From Daucus carota subsp. sativus (Eukaryota > Streptophyta > Magnoliopsida > Apiales > Apiaceae): a stretch of 64,000 bases of DNA. The notes beneath the pieces were generated by a model. That model was not told the origin of the DNA. It did not search any database and saw nothing but the letters and a program-made list of their open reading frames with translations. Where the stretch lies: assembly GCF_001625215.2 (NCBI RefSeq), contig NC_030386.2:20492545-20556544 (forward strand), in the 5' to 3' direction. This document shows positions 41,533 to 52,905 of this stretch, one piece after another. The position numbers and the translations under genes were made by a program. Within the stretch, counting starts at the first letter, position 1. The number at the start of each line of letters is the position of its first letter.

Positions 41533-44500
41533 TCAAAAATAAGAGGACTGCTCATGTAGAACATTGAGCTGAGCCAAAATCCTAGCAGCTGAAGACTTTA
41601 TGGTGTTATGTCCCCGCTGAGTCAATTCAACTAACGGCATCTGAGATGATCCTCCATACTTCTGTCTCAACTCTTGTAAGGTAAACATTCGTTCTAAACA
41701 ACTTAAAACTTTCTCCTGCAGTGGGGGAGAAGGTACATTTAGTAATTTGATCATACAAGGTATAGCTCTTGCTTCATCAAGCACCTTGCTTCCACTTTTA
41801 AGTCTTGGATCTTGAATAAGAGTCAATAGGGCATCCAAAGAAGCTTCACATAATCCAGTATCTTGTACTCCAAGAAGTCTTACTAGAGATGCAACTGCAC
41901 CAGCCTCAACCAGGCAAAACGAGGATTCAACTGTGCAGAATCCTGCATGAACAGGGCAACCGGCCTCTGCTTGAGCTGAGAAGCACCAGAGTGCATGACG
42001 CCTCGGGATTGGCTTTGTCAGTGCAGGGGTACTCTTTGAGAACTGTGCAAGGGAAGTGGCAGCTCGTCGTTTAGTCAAACTAGTTCCTTGCTCTAGTAAT
42101 TCTACCAGCACTGGAATTATGCCTTTTTCAGCTGCCATTTTCTGCAATTGCAGATTTTCTGGAGCAGTGAAACGGCATATTGCTGCCAAAGCATTTTCAA
42201 TTAATTGATTCTTATATTGACCATTTTTCCTGCCATCACAAAGATGATCTAAGATCTTAGAAAGCCCCTCTGCTTCCAAAAGCCACTCACTTATCTGGGG
42301 TGACACTGTTAGATTGGAGATAATACCCATAGCAGAAGCGATCTCCTCACTGTCAATAGAAGTCATGATGATTCTGGTTAATGTCTCAGTTAAATTTTGA
42401 CTCAAATGCTCCATGATGTTGTCTTCAGTACCATATTCTGTTAGGCAATAGAGCAACTTAACAGCATTCACCCGAACATTGTGGTCATCAAGCTCACACA
42501 GTTGAACCAAAACTTGTATTGATGTACTCTGCGAAGGCAATTACGCAGCAAAGAATTAGCATCTATATAACTCAAGAAACTCATCAACTAAGAAGAGCCG
42601 CAGGGGAAAAACGATTTTATAGATAACAATATCTGTTTTTAAAATTTGTTATGCAATTCCTATCTGTGCTTACTATTTCTTCACGATGTTTATGGGGACT
42701 CATTTAAAGCAGTGTCGTAAAAAGCGGGGAATCAGAACTAATCTTGAAGGCACCAATTAGCGATTAATCCGAAAATCGGCGATTAATCAGAATAATTAAT
42801 CATTATTAATTTAATATTATTTATATTTATTAAATACATGTATATCTAGTTTTTAATTTTTTCCAACAAAATTTACAAATTTTAGTATTCTAGCCGATTA
42901 ATTCGATATTTGACCGATTTAACCGAATTTTGACAGATTTTTATATTAACCGATTTTTGACCCGATTTTTGAAAATCGCATCAGAATCCGTCCAATTACC
43001 GTTTAATCGCCCCATTAATCGGTTGATCGGCCGATTTCATAACACTGATTTATAGTACTCAAATCACTGTATATATCACTCAGTTAAATTTCGGGGGGGG
43101 GGGGGGGGGGGGAAACATAATCGAGGGATTTTTTTTTCTTTTTGCTAATGGATTAGTTCATTGACAATTCGAGTTTTAGTTTGCAACCAAAAATCAAGTA
43201 CACGAGCAAATATCAAGATTGAAGATGCTAAATAGAAAATTTAAAAAAAACACACATCATTAATGTTCATATATGTCTTTTAACGTGACTGAACATGTAT
43301 AATCTGCACGTATAATTGTGATTTATTTTTGTTATATGAGTCACATGTACACTTCATCTTGTGGCTAGAATTCCTTTATGTTTTCTATTAATACATTTTC
43401 TTGATTTAACGTGGCGATATTTATAATGATCTGAGTGTTTAAAATGAGTTGCCGTGAAGTTTGGGTAGCATAGTGAGATATTTTAACAAGAAAGATGACC
43501 GCCTTGATCTAGAAACCATATATAAAAGGTAATCATAATGTACCTGATTTAACTTTTTCATAACATTCGAGGCAGAGGGAGACTGGCAGATAGCTTGGAA
43601 AGAGCGCAGTATACTTTCTTGCACTTCAGGTACAGCCAAGATAATGCAGGAAAAAAAAGTGTTAATCTCATCATCAGATTCAAACAATGACACTGGTGAT
43701 TCACCAGTATTTTCAACTGTTGTTGATATTGCAAGATGCATGATGGTGGCAGCAGCTTGTTCACGCAAACTAGTTGACGAGGAAGGGTGGTAAAGAAGAC
43801 TTAGAAGTGTGCTCACAGAACCTTGCCTGATCATATGCCACCCATTTTGTGGAAGGTCTGATAGGTTCCGAAGAGCTTTAACTGCTACTTCTTTCATCTG
43901 ATCATCCCCCTCTTTCATCAACTGAAGAAGTGAATGCAGTACACCTTGTTCAAACAGAGAAGATTTATAATGATCAGTTATGTCCATTTCTGCCAAGGTT
44001 CTTGCCATTTTCAACTGCACATCTGCTGGTCCTGTAAAACAGATGCAATTTATGTGAATTATTAATGCTTACCTATTAAATGGTAATTTTACCATAAAAA
44101 TCTTTCTCTATCTATTTCATCCCCGCTTCCTTCATGAAAGGTCGAGGGATCAAGCTTGTTTAAGACGATATGAGTGCATGAGTGTGCTCAATCAGCAAAT
44201 AGAAAAAAAGGTTATCTGAAGTCAACCTGAAGATAGGCGCTCCAGAAGATGTTCAAAATAATTAGTCTTGGCCATCTGGATAACATTCTCATCAGAAAAA
44301 GATAGATTCTGTAAGAGATCCCTTGCATCTCTAGCAGATTGGCTGTCAGTGCTGTTTGACATAGTCACCAAGTAGATTATGCAGCCTTTGACCTTTCCGA
44401 TACTCTGCCTCAAAGAATCGTTCTTTGATAATTCTAACAGCAAAGCTACAGCCAACTTCCCATCACGACGTCCAAGAGAGCGAACAATAGATTCAAGGGC

Positions 44501-46046
44501 ATCATCAGATTTTGCTATTATTTCCTGCATTGTATTTTAGTTTAAGACTGTAAACTTCTTTTCCTTTGAAAGCAACAAAGTTTCTGATAAATTTTAAAGG
44601 CGTGTATCCGGGTAGATTAATGAACTTTTTAACATAGGAAAATATTTGGACAAGAATACTCTAAATAACAGCAAATTAGAAAATAAATCTCAATTCAAAT
44701 CTGTCCCTCAATGACAAGATTCCTATATAGTACTGTTGTATTCCGACCTTGAATTTTAGCTATAACTAGCAGAGATCATAAGCTAAATTACGAAGCTTGT
44801 ATACATGATCCATGTCAAGTTACAAATATTAATGGCATAAGATGAGTACCTTTGTATCATCGTTGTTTTTAGACAGGATATGAAGAATGACCAGAGCACA
44901 AGTTCTGATATCCCGGTTTTCTGCTCTCAGAAAACTAACTAGAACAGGTATGTAATTTTCCAATATCACCCATTCCCGATGTATATCTCTTTGTTCACAA
45001 AGATCCTGTAGCTCTTCTAAGCAGTGAATGATTTCCTCTACATCCCCTGATAAGAGTTTTGGTCTCATAGATGCAATTGAGATCATGGTATTTCTATCTT
45101 TCCATTCTTCAATTGATTGCCTAAGAGTTTTGTTAGGCCTGAATAATGGAGTTTCTAAAACAATGTTGGTCATGGGACATAAATTGCTCCCAGATGCAAG
45201 CCATTCCTCAATGGCTTTTCTCTCAAATGTTTGCCCTGAAGAAGTCTCCACAGGGTCTTCCATAACTTCCCTAGTAATTGGACAATAAAAGGACTGAAGA
45301 GGTTCTAGTGGCTGAGTACCTAAAGAATTCCGTTTACTAATATATTTCTTTTCTTTTTCCTCGAAAGAGGAAGTAGCATCACCCCTTTCAAGCAGCGCAA
45401 TTATTTGTTCCATCTGTATGGCTTCTGCCTGGTCTTTTCTCAGCTTTGCATCTTCAATCTCAGTCTTAAATCCTTCAAATTCCTGTTTTAATGCAGTCTG
45501 TGTTGAGATTCCAACAGCCTGTCCTATCATAAGAGCTAATTTATAAGCGTTGGCACGGTCAATATTCCTCTCTTGAATTCCTGAATCTATCTTGTCCAAA
45601 ATATCTTCATAGGCTGTCGCCGTCTTAAATTCAGCAGCGCGCATACTGTCACATAGCTGGTTGACATTCTCTCTTATACTTGCTGAAACATCCAGCGAAG
45701 CCAACGAGATAAGGCTCAATGCATGGATGATCTCCTTGTTAATATCTTCAATGCGCTTGGAAACAAAACGATACTTGACAAACTGATAAACTTTACTTCT
45801 TTTGCTGCATTCCAGAACGACTTTCTTGAATTCCTTAACCTCCCGATCAAGAATTTCAAGCGCATTGTTCAGTACTTGAGAATCATATACATTCTTTTTA
45901 TTCAATTCCTCCAGTATAGGTATAATCCCAAGTAAACTGGCAGAAAGCTTCGAAAAACTGTCCTTAAAAAACACATCTTTCGCAGCATGTATCACCTCCA
46001 CAAGTGCCTCTATCACATTAGGAATAGTTTCTGCATCCAGAACCAT
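41533..46046 (-). CDS. U-box/armadillo E3 ubiquitin ligase, PUB43/44-like
   Basis: Minus-strand exons: 44850-46046, 44227-44524, 43544-44031, 41533-42528; 992 aa with all phases matching. Residues 1 to about 245 form the helical UND-type N-terminal region (ETIPNVIEALVEVIHAAKDVFF, ISTQTALKQEFEGFKTEIEDA). The U-box is at about 251-325: FYCPITREVMEDPVETSSGQTFERKAIEEWL, NLCPMTN, LRQSIEEW. The rest is armadillo repeats, e.g. EVAVKALRNLSDLPQN, NAVKLLYCLTEYG, ENALAAICRF, RRAATSLAQFS, and the Cys-rich GCPVHAGFCTVESSFCLVEAGAV, a signature of the PUB43/PUB44 group. It would transfer ubiquitin from E2 to substrates chosen by the ARM region. Arabidopsis SAUL1/PUB44 limits premature senescence, but shorter relatives exist, so orthology is only suggested. 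The intron upstream of the last exon holds a hAT MITE. Confidence 0.95.
42710..43047. mobile_element. hAT MITE in the U-box gene intron
   Basis: Starts CAGTGTCGTAAAAAGCGGGG and ends, reversed, CAGTGTTATGAAATCGGCCG. Flanking 8-mers ATTTAAAG (42702-42709) and ATTTATAG (43048-43055) match at 7 of 8 positions, the target length for hAT. The interior is full of CGATTAATC/GATTAATCG. Confidence 0.85.
43093..43112. repeat. Poly-G tract
   Basis: An uninterrupted run of about 20 G in the U-box gene intron (C strand in the transcript). The exact length is doubtful in any assembly. Confidence 0.85.
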
Positions 46047-46822
46047 TCTGCTTCAGTCTAGAATACCTCAACAATTCATAAACTTCGCGACGACGACATC
46101 ATATAAACTCTGTTTTCCAAGGACAGCAACTACATTCCATGAAATTGCGATTAGAAGGGCGAATTCTGATCAAGCTCGAAATTGCGAAAAACATTAATTA
46201 TCTACTTAATTGCTAAAATTACAACAATAAAAACAACTAGAACTCTAGTATAATTAATTTCAAGAATCCACAAAGCATAAAGATGTAAAAACAGAAACAA
46301 GAGCAGAAATTAAGAAAATTGTAAGCAGCTAATAAGTAGGGTTTCAAGAATTAACAAGAAAATATAAGCATAAATAAAAGAATGGATTAATAATAAAGAC
46401 ATGAGCTAAGGAATGAAGTAGAAATGGAGAAACACCGTGTGGATGAAGCGAAGAGAAGGAGTTGCGTTGACTAGTGTGGGTTGACCTCAACACTGCAAAA
46501 CATGAAATATCACAGGAGAGCAGAGACTGAGCAAAGCATAAAAGTAAAAGTTGAATTGTTATTGTGCTGGAAACAGCAACGTTATTTTGGGGGGAGAAAA
46601 AAACCAGTTAGAGAGAGAGAGTCAAAGGCCATGGCAGAAATGTTCAACCAGAATGAAATGAAATTATTATTCGTTTTCTTTGTTTATATCTTCGACAGCT
46701 TTCGTGGTTACCCTCCTCCGACTATTTTATTATTTGCCGAATATAATATGAATATTAATAATTTAAACAAAACGGATGTACAGTGTCAGTGTTTTCGACA
46801 CGGTAATCACCTGATTAATTGT
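46047..46822. other. Upstream region and 5' leader of the U-box gene
   Basis: The leader runs toward about 46440 on the minus strand. GA-rich stretches (GAGAGAGAGAG near 46611, i.e. CT-rich in the transcript sense) suggest the promoter/leader boundary. The ORF at 46481-47029 runs through transposon sequence and is not a gene. Confidence 0.45.
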
Positions 46823-47043
46823 TGCTCAATGTCCCTCTCATTTTTTTACAGTTTTTTTAAAGCGCATATAAAACATAGTTGTATAATTTATTTTTTTAAA
46901 AAAAATTTGTATAAAAATATAAAAATCAAACTTTTATTCAGAAAAAAATTCAAAATAATTTATCAAGCTACGATTTATGAGAGTATTAAAATGCGTGTCG
47001 AGCCCACGTCCCTCAATGTAAACAAATGACGGGGACGGGGGAG
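46823..47043. mobile_element. Stowaway-like MITE
   Basis: The left terminus CTCAATGTCCCTCTCA is degraded; the right terminus, reversed, is CTCCCCCGTCCCCGTCATTT and is followed by TA. The core AAGCGCATATAAAACATAGTTGT mirrors TTTTTAAGGCTCTTATAAAACATAGTTC of the copy at 33885. Confidence 0.7.
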
Positions 47044-47507
47044 TATAAGGTAGTTTGTCAAGCATCCGATTAATCACAATATTATTTAAATTAATATAAT
47101 TGATTTAATAAATTAATTATCTGATTAATCATGTTAATCCCCAACTATTCAATTGACGGTTAAAAGTGGCTCAACCGATTAGTTATGATTTTTAACATTT
47201 TCATAATACTGTTTTTCACGCAACATTTTACAAGTTTTTATTTAAAATATACGCTCAGCTCCAACATACTTACCTCACACTAAATTGGACAGTTTGAATA
47301 TTTTCTGCCAGCAGGTCGTAACGCTCTTTTCCACCACCTCTCAATTCTCATTCATCTCTCGTTCTCTCTTTTACCAGAGCGTGACTGTTTTATCAGACTC
47401 ACTACATGCTTGCTACAAATGCCATTGATTTATACACCAAGATCAGTCATTAGCCGACACTCGGTTGAAGACATAAGATTGAATTTTAGGATGCACAACA
47501 CTCAACA

Positions 47508-47772
47508 CTCCCTCCGTCCCATAATAGTTTTTTTTGGCAAAAAAAAAAACTCATAATACTTGTTCACTTTTGGTTTCTAATGCAAATATATTGATATTAT
47601 TCCAAAATTATTTTTTTTAAAAGTTCTATAATAATTAATGAAAATTGAATAAGAGTCTACATTTATGCATATATATTAGGGGTACAACTGAGAAATGTTA
47701 TCTAATCAATGTTTTCTTAATACGCGTACTTTTTTCAAAAGAGACTTGTATTGTATTGTGGGACGGAGGGAG
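47508..47772. mobile_element. Stowaway-like MITE
   Basis: Termini CTCCCTCCGTCCCATAAT and, reversed, CTCCCTCCGTCCCACAAT: a near-perfect inverted repeat, with TA after the right end. The interior differs from the other copies, so it belongs to another subfamily. Confidence 0.88.
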
Positions 47773-48082
47773 TATTTAACTTCACATGAAGCTGAATCGA
47801 TTCTTTTTATTTAGGATTATCGATTTCAAATTCAGGAGAATTGTTTGTTTCTTCCGTTCGATAGAACTTTAACAATCTCAATATATATAGACCTATATTA
47901 TTAATAAAGAATGATTTAATTTTTATGATATTTTAACCCCAAATATAAGCAGAATTAACAGAGAGATTGTATTATATTCAAGATGTTCTAAAATGAGTAC
48001 AGTCTTCATGTATATAACTACAACTGAAATTGCAACTAACTTTCTCGACTCTGAATTTCCAAGTTATTGTTGATTTATGATC

Positions 48083-48310
48083 CTATAACATAAATTCCTT
48101 CCTTAAGAATGACTTGTCCTCAAAACCTATGCAAGATGAAGGTAACTGTAAATTAGGAAATTGATGTTGAAAAGCTTCTACTACCTCCCATGTGACTTCA
48201 GTACTGGGATAACCCTTCCACTTAACTAATAACTGGATCACCATTTTATTGGTATAAATCTTGACAACCTTCCTCTCCAACAACATGTAGGGTGTACACC
48301 GGTTGGTAAA
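48083..48310 (-). mobile_element. Chromodomain remnant of a Ty3 chromovirus polyprotein
   Basis: Minus-strand frame LLERKVVKIYTNKMVIQLLVKWKGYPSTEVTWEVVEAFQHQFPNLQL is the C-terminal chromodomain that follows integrase in chromoviruses (VKWKG..., TWE, FP). No reverse transcriptase or integrase core remains next to it. Beyond 48310 the frame enters another repeat (ACCGACCAACCCGATCC), so it was cut by a later insertion. Confidence 0.85.
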
Positions 48311-48480
48311 ACCGACCAACCCGATCCAAACCAACCATATTTCGACCAATCCAATTCGAAATTTTTTAACCCGATAAGTAATTGGATTGAAAAGGTATTA
48401 ATACGGTTTAGTTGGGTTGAACATGAGTTTCGGGTTTATAAATCAATCCAACCCAACTCGATGGAAAAATATGAGAACAT
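48290..48480. mobile_element. Probable degraded MITE rich in CCAACCCGA/TTGGGTTGA
   Basis: GGGTGTACACCGGTTGG at the left, and AATCCAACCCAACTCG at the right with repeated CCAACC motifs, resembles common plant hAT ends. The right border is not resolved. Confidence 0.35.
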
Positions 48481-48680
48481 CTTAAATTTATCCATCTCGT
48501 CAAATATTAGCCTTGTCCATTTAGCTTTACTGTATTTGTGTGCTCCATAGATTTAATATAGTAATTTTTGTTTGCTATTTAAACTATATATGAGATTAAA
48601 TTTATAAATGAGAATATGAGATTAAATTTATTGCTATGTTTATTTAGGAGCACAAACATGTATATTGTTTGTTTGTTACG

Positions 48681-49301
48681 AGTTAAACCTCTTTAAAGTA
48701 ATACCCCTCGGATCGGGAAAAAATATTACTTTATCGATAAAGTAATATTTTATTATTTTACCGCATTTCTATATATTTATAAATTATAATTCATTATTTT
48801 TAAAAACAAGAATCAGTCACATGCAATATATTTGATTTAAAATTACTTTTATAATAATTAATTATATGTGAAAACTAAATTTATGCATGCATTAGACGAT
48901 AGCAATGTCATCCCAAGCGTGTCATCAAAGGAAGCACTTAAGCAATTAACACTTTAAACAATTACTTGTTACAACATGAGCAAAACATACCGGGAGTTAT
49001 TTATGCTTTAAGTCAAGGTTGAGGTTAATTTTGGCTTTGGTGGAAAGAAGAAACAAGCTACTATAGATTCATATTTTAAAAAGAACTGAAATTTGTAATT
49101 CATGTACATTATGTATATATATAATTCATGAATTATTACTTTACATATTACCTGGACTTTTAATGAATTTCTAAAATTTTATTATCTTATGCTTTTAGCG
49201 AAAATATTACTTTACAACATTGGCCCAAGTTGGGGCCGACAAAATTTATTAATTAAGCGAGGTTATTACTTTATCGGATATTACTTAATCAAGGTTTAAC
49301 T
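48681..49301. mobile_element. MITE with AGTTAAACCT termini
   Basis: The left end AGTTAAACCTCTTTAAAGTA and the right end, reversed, AGTTAAACCTTGATTAAGTA form an inverted repeat. Inner blocks ATATTACTTTATCG... also pair across the element. About 620 bp, non-coding; the superfamily is not assigned because no target duplication is clear. Confidence 0.7.
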
Positions 49302-50185
49302 GTAAATGTATTTATGACCTTAAATTTATCTATTTAAGTAGTAAACAAACATTAATGAGATTATATTCATGAATATATTTGTTCATTATTTGTTAGTACT
49401 TAATTTTTTAATTGAATTCAATTTCATGTCTTTGACAAGATTGTTAAAGTAATTTTTAGTGTAAAAAATTGGATGTTGAAGACCTATTTGACACCGAAGA
49501 TTATATTATTTTGCTGAACTACTTTTAATTTTTAAGATCTTGAACTTTTTCCCCAAAACCTCGAGCCTAAACCGTAAATAATTCGAGGCTTTGAGGCCAT
49601 GAGGCCCTAAAGCCTCGGAACCATTGTAATAAAGTTAATATTGGGACGTAAATTAACAGTTGTTAACATTTATGGTTCATATTTGGGTTTTAGAATGATT
49701 TATTTATACTTGAAATTAAATTGATTGATGGTTAAGATTTAGGATTGAGGGTTTAGGGCCTGTTGGTAAACCATATATATATATATATATATATATATAT
49801 GGTTTATCTTTGTTATCTAAAATTTTATAATTTTCTCTTATATTCGTATCAGACATAACACAATGTGGGTACGGGAATTAAGTCCTTGCGTGACCAAGTA
49901 TTGGAGCCGCATTAGGATTGTCTAATATTTTAAAAAATTGAGACTTTAGCGTGTGGATCCGGACCCGTGTCGATACCCGAGTCCGATTAATATATGAAAT
50001 CATGTAACTTATATATCAGTTTTATCTTATTACTTATTGTTTTTACAAAATCTGAAAAGATGGTTCGAGATTTTTAATTGATTAATAAAATCTAGATTTG
50101 ACAAGATTTCTTCGATGTTTTATGCCAACATCAAGCCTCCCTCATAGATCCCCCTTTTACACTTAACATATCACCTTCTTTCATT
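49302..50185. other. AT-rich spacer and F-box gene upstream region, with (AT)n microsatellite
   Basis: Contains an (AT)n run at 49773-49801 that is itself bounded by CCAT...ATGG. No gene is seen. The zone at 49950-50185 must hold the F-box promoter. Confidence 0.5.
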
Positions 50186-51436
50186 ATGGCTCGGAAGAAA
50201 AGACGCACAAAGAAATCGATAAAGCAACACAAGGCAGAAGAATTTGGGAAAGAAATCAACCAGACAAGTTTGATTGACATTCTATCAGAGTCACTCGTTG
50301 CGAACGTTATTGCAGGACTCCCAATTGCTTCTATTTGTGCGTGGAGGTGCGTAAACAAATTATTTCTGAAATTGATTTCTGAAAACTGGTTTACTAAACT
50401 ATATGCTGAGATTTCCCCATATATCACTGTTGTTATTAACACTAATTTTGGGGTTCATTTAGTTGAGCTTGCAAAGGGAAATTGTCAATTATATAAATCT
50501 ATAATCCCAATCAACAAAGCTAAAAGTATCGGCTCCTGCAATGGCTTGCTTCTTATTTTGGTTTCATGTGAACATTTACTAAGGCATTATGGTCCTGACA
50601 TCTATTGTTTACAACCATATCTTTACCTTTGTAACCCAATTCTGGGACAATATGCTAGGCTTCCGGAGCCCGGTAACAATAATTATACTTACAACGGGAA
50701 AAGGAAAGAAGTTTACGGGTTGGGTATTATCACCAAAACTGGTAATTATAAGATTTTAAGAATTTCAACGCCAATTGACCCGCCGCACCCAATTTATAAA
50801 AAAAGATCAGAGGCTGATGTCCTTATTATTGGGACTAATACATGGAAGCGAGTGGGTTATCTTCCATATCCAAGTAATCAAGAATCTCTTGGTGGTACTG
50901 TAAAAGGAGCTTTTCATTGGTTGTTTTATAACGAGATGAAAGATTTTACATCTTTGTATGCATTCAACATCGAGGACGAGCAAAACTATATGGTCCCATT
51001 TCCTCCTAATATAGGTAACGACAAGGTTAATATGAGTGTTGGGATGTTGAACAATTGTCTGTGTTTATTTGATAATTCACATCCTGCTCATTTTGGTATA
51101 TGGTCGATGGAAGAGTATGGAGTTAGAGAGTCTTGGGCTTTAAAGTGCATTTTGACAGCCTCTATTCCTGCTGGCATATGTAAGTCAACAATTCACCCAC
51201 TAGCGGCTCTAAAGGATGATGGATTCATCATAAAGTCAGGAAGCGGTAACTTCTATTTTTATGATCAGAAGAATATGAATTTCACCAGGTTTGAAATTGA
51301 TAATGTGGAGCTCCTCGCTGAATTTAACTATCTCACAATTCACTCATCAAGCTTTTGTCCCATCGATCTTATGTCTACCGGATGCGTGCTGGATACAGAA
51401 GTGAGTGCTAGATGTTCTGCGCACAAATCCAAGTGA
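50186..51436 (+). CDS. F-box protein with F-box-associated domain
   Basis: Intronless, 416 aa. A basic Lys/Arg-rich head (ARKKRRTKKSIKQHK, a possible nuclear signal) precedes an F-box at about residues 31-70 (LVANVIAGLPIASICAWRCVNKLFLKLISENWF), the SKP1-binding element of SCF ubiquitin ligases. The rest has the FBA pattern of beta strands: NPILGQYARLPEPG, VYGLGIITKTGNYKILRI, EADVLIIGTNTWKRVGYLP, GAFHWLFYN, LYAFNIEDE, LCLFDNSHPAHFGIWSMEEYGVRESWALKCIL. This is the large fast-evolving FBA group; the substrate is unknown. The gene sits alone among transposon remains, and intact coding over 1.25 kb argues that it is under selection or young. Confidence 0.9.
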   Translation: MARKKRRTKKSIKQHKAEEFGKEINQTSLIDILSESLVANVIAGLPIASICAWRCVNKLFLKLISENWFTKLYAEISPYITVVINTNFGVHLVELAKGNCQLYKSIIPINKAKSIGSCNGLLLILVSCEHLLRHYGPDIYCLQPYLYLCNPILGQYARLPEPGNNNYTYNGKRKEVYGLGIITKTGNYKILRISTPIDPPHPIYKKRSEADVLIIGTNTWKRVGYLPYPSNQESLGGTVKGAFHWLFYNEMKDFTSLYAFNIEDEQNYMVPFPPNIGNDKVNMSVGMLNNCLCLFDNSHPAHFGIWSMEEYGVRESWALKCILTASIPAGICKSTIHPLAALKDDGFIIKSGSGNFYFYDQKNMNFTRFEIDNVELLAEFNYLTIHSSSFCPIDLMSTGCVLDTEVSARCSAHKSK

Positions 51437-52905
51437 ATCTGTTAGTTAGTTGAGATAAGTTGAGTATATTTTAAAGTTAGTAGGTTGTATTTCTAGTTTC
51501 ATTCTGCTTTCTTTGATACAATTATCTCTCCATCTGTTAGATTAATAATAATGTCGAGACAATACCTATTAAGAAAATGAAGATATTAAACTTCTCAATT
51601 GTATTAATTTCTGAATGTCTTTCTCAATTTTCTACAACTTGTTTCTTGTCATCCTTTATATGCTCAAAATGAATTATTTTGAAGGCATCTTCATTTTCTG
51701 TTGTAATGAATGAATTTGTTATATGAAAATTATAAAGAGTGTCCACACACACACACAGAGATAGACAATTGTTCAAATACAAACCATTAAAATAAAAACA
51801 AAAATACAAAACAAGAGAAATTATACCTAAACGACATCACCCACCCTTCTATATGTCATCACCCACTTGGGGCTCATCCTCGCCCCCACTCAATCCACCC
51901 CGGGCCCGCTAGAGCCTCGCTAAGGCTCCGCATATGTCCTGGACAGGCTCTAGATAGCCTTAAAAGCCAAAACTTGACCCCGCCATGATCCCAGTAGGCC
52001 CCATCCCGACCCCACTAGACCCCACTTAGACCCTGTCTAAGCTCATCTCGGGTCTATCCACGGTCCCAAAATCCTTACCATTCTACTTAATCGTATTGCG
52101 TTTGTATTTAGTTTGTATTTTACTAATTTGTATTGGAGTAAATCCCTATATATGTATATGGGGGGACTTTGGTAAACAGCCACTAATGGAGAAGCAGCCA
52201 CCAGATGGTGGCTGTTGGATGAAGGAAACTAACCGTAATGATTCACTATAGGGTACTTGATACCCACAATGAAACATTGCGGATACTACGTAATTTTGCC
52301 ATGTTCCAATACTACCCTTTTAGAAGCTTTCTTTTCATATTCAATTAATATTTTACTTCTAATTTTATATTATATATTTTAATTCATGATTCTAATTTTT
52401 GATTATTATTGTTAATAATAGTTTATATCTTTTGTAGCATACGTAACTGCTTAAAATTTTTTAATGATATACAGAGTAACTGGTCAATGCTCAGTGATTA
52501 GACCCGAAGAGATCACTCCTCCCCGTGCAATTGTCTTTACCAACCTGATCGGGTTGGGTACGATTTTCACATTTTTCCGACCTGATTTTTCCCGATTGTC
52601 GGCCTGATCCCCAACCCGATTATTATATATTATATTGTATATATGAGATTTTAAAAATTGTCATGTGTATATTTATGGATGTGTCGTACTAACTTTTAAT
52701 ATGTTATCTATTAGGTTTTGATGTGATCAGACTTTTGCTCTAGATTTTAAGGATAACAATTTCTTGAATTCTATTAGCTTGTGTGCACCTACTAAAATTA
52801 ATAAATTTTATATTATTTATGTTGTTGTAATTATTATTTTTGCAAGATGAAAAACTAAGCCTAGCTAAAGTATTTAAATATAAATTTTAGTTCAAATTAA
52901 GAAAA
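51437..52905. other. F-box 3' region and repeat-rich spacer
   Basis: 51840-52080 is unusually C-rich (GGGCCCGC, CCCACTAGACCCCACTTAGACCC) with CCCC/GACC repeats, perhaps transposon derived. 52520-52640 has GATCGGGTTGGG/CCCGATT repeats. No ORF with a domain. Confidence 0.4.

Noticed and set aside
46481-47029. 182-codon frame on the plus strand
   Set aside because: It runs through the U-box gene leader and into a Stowaway MITE; composition is low-complexity.
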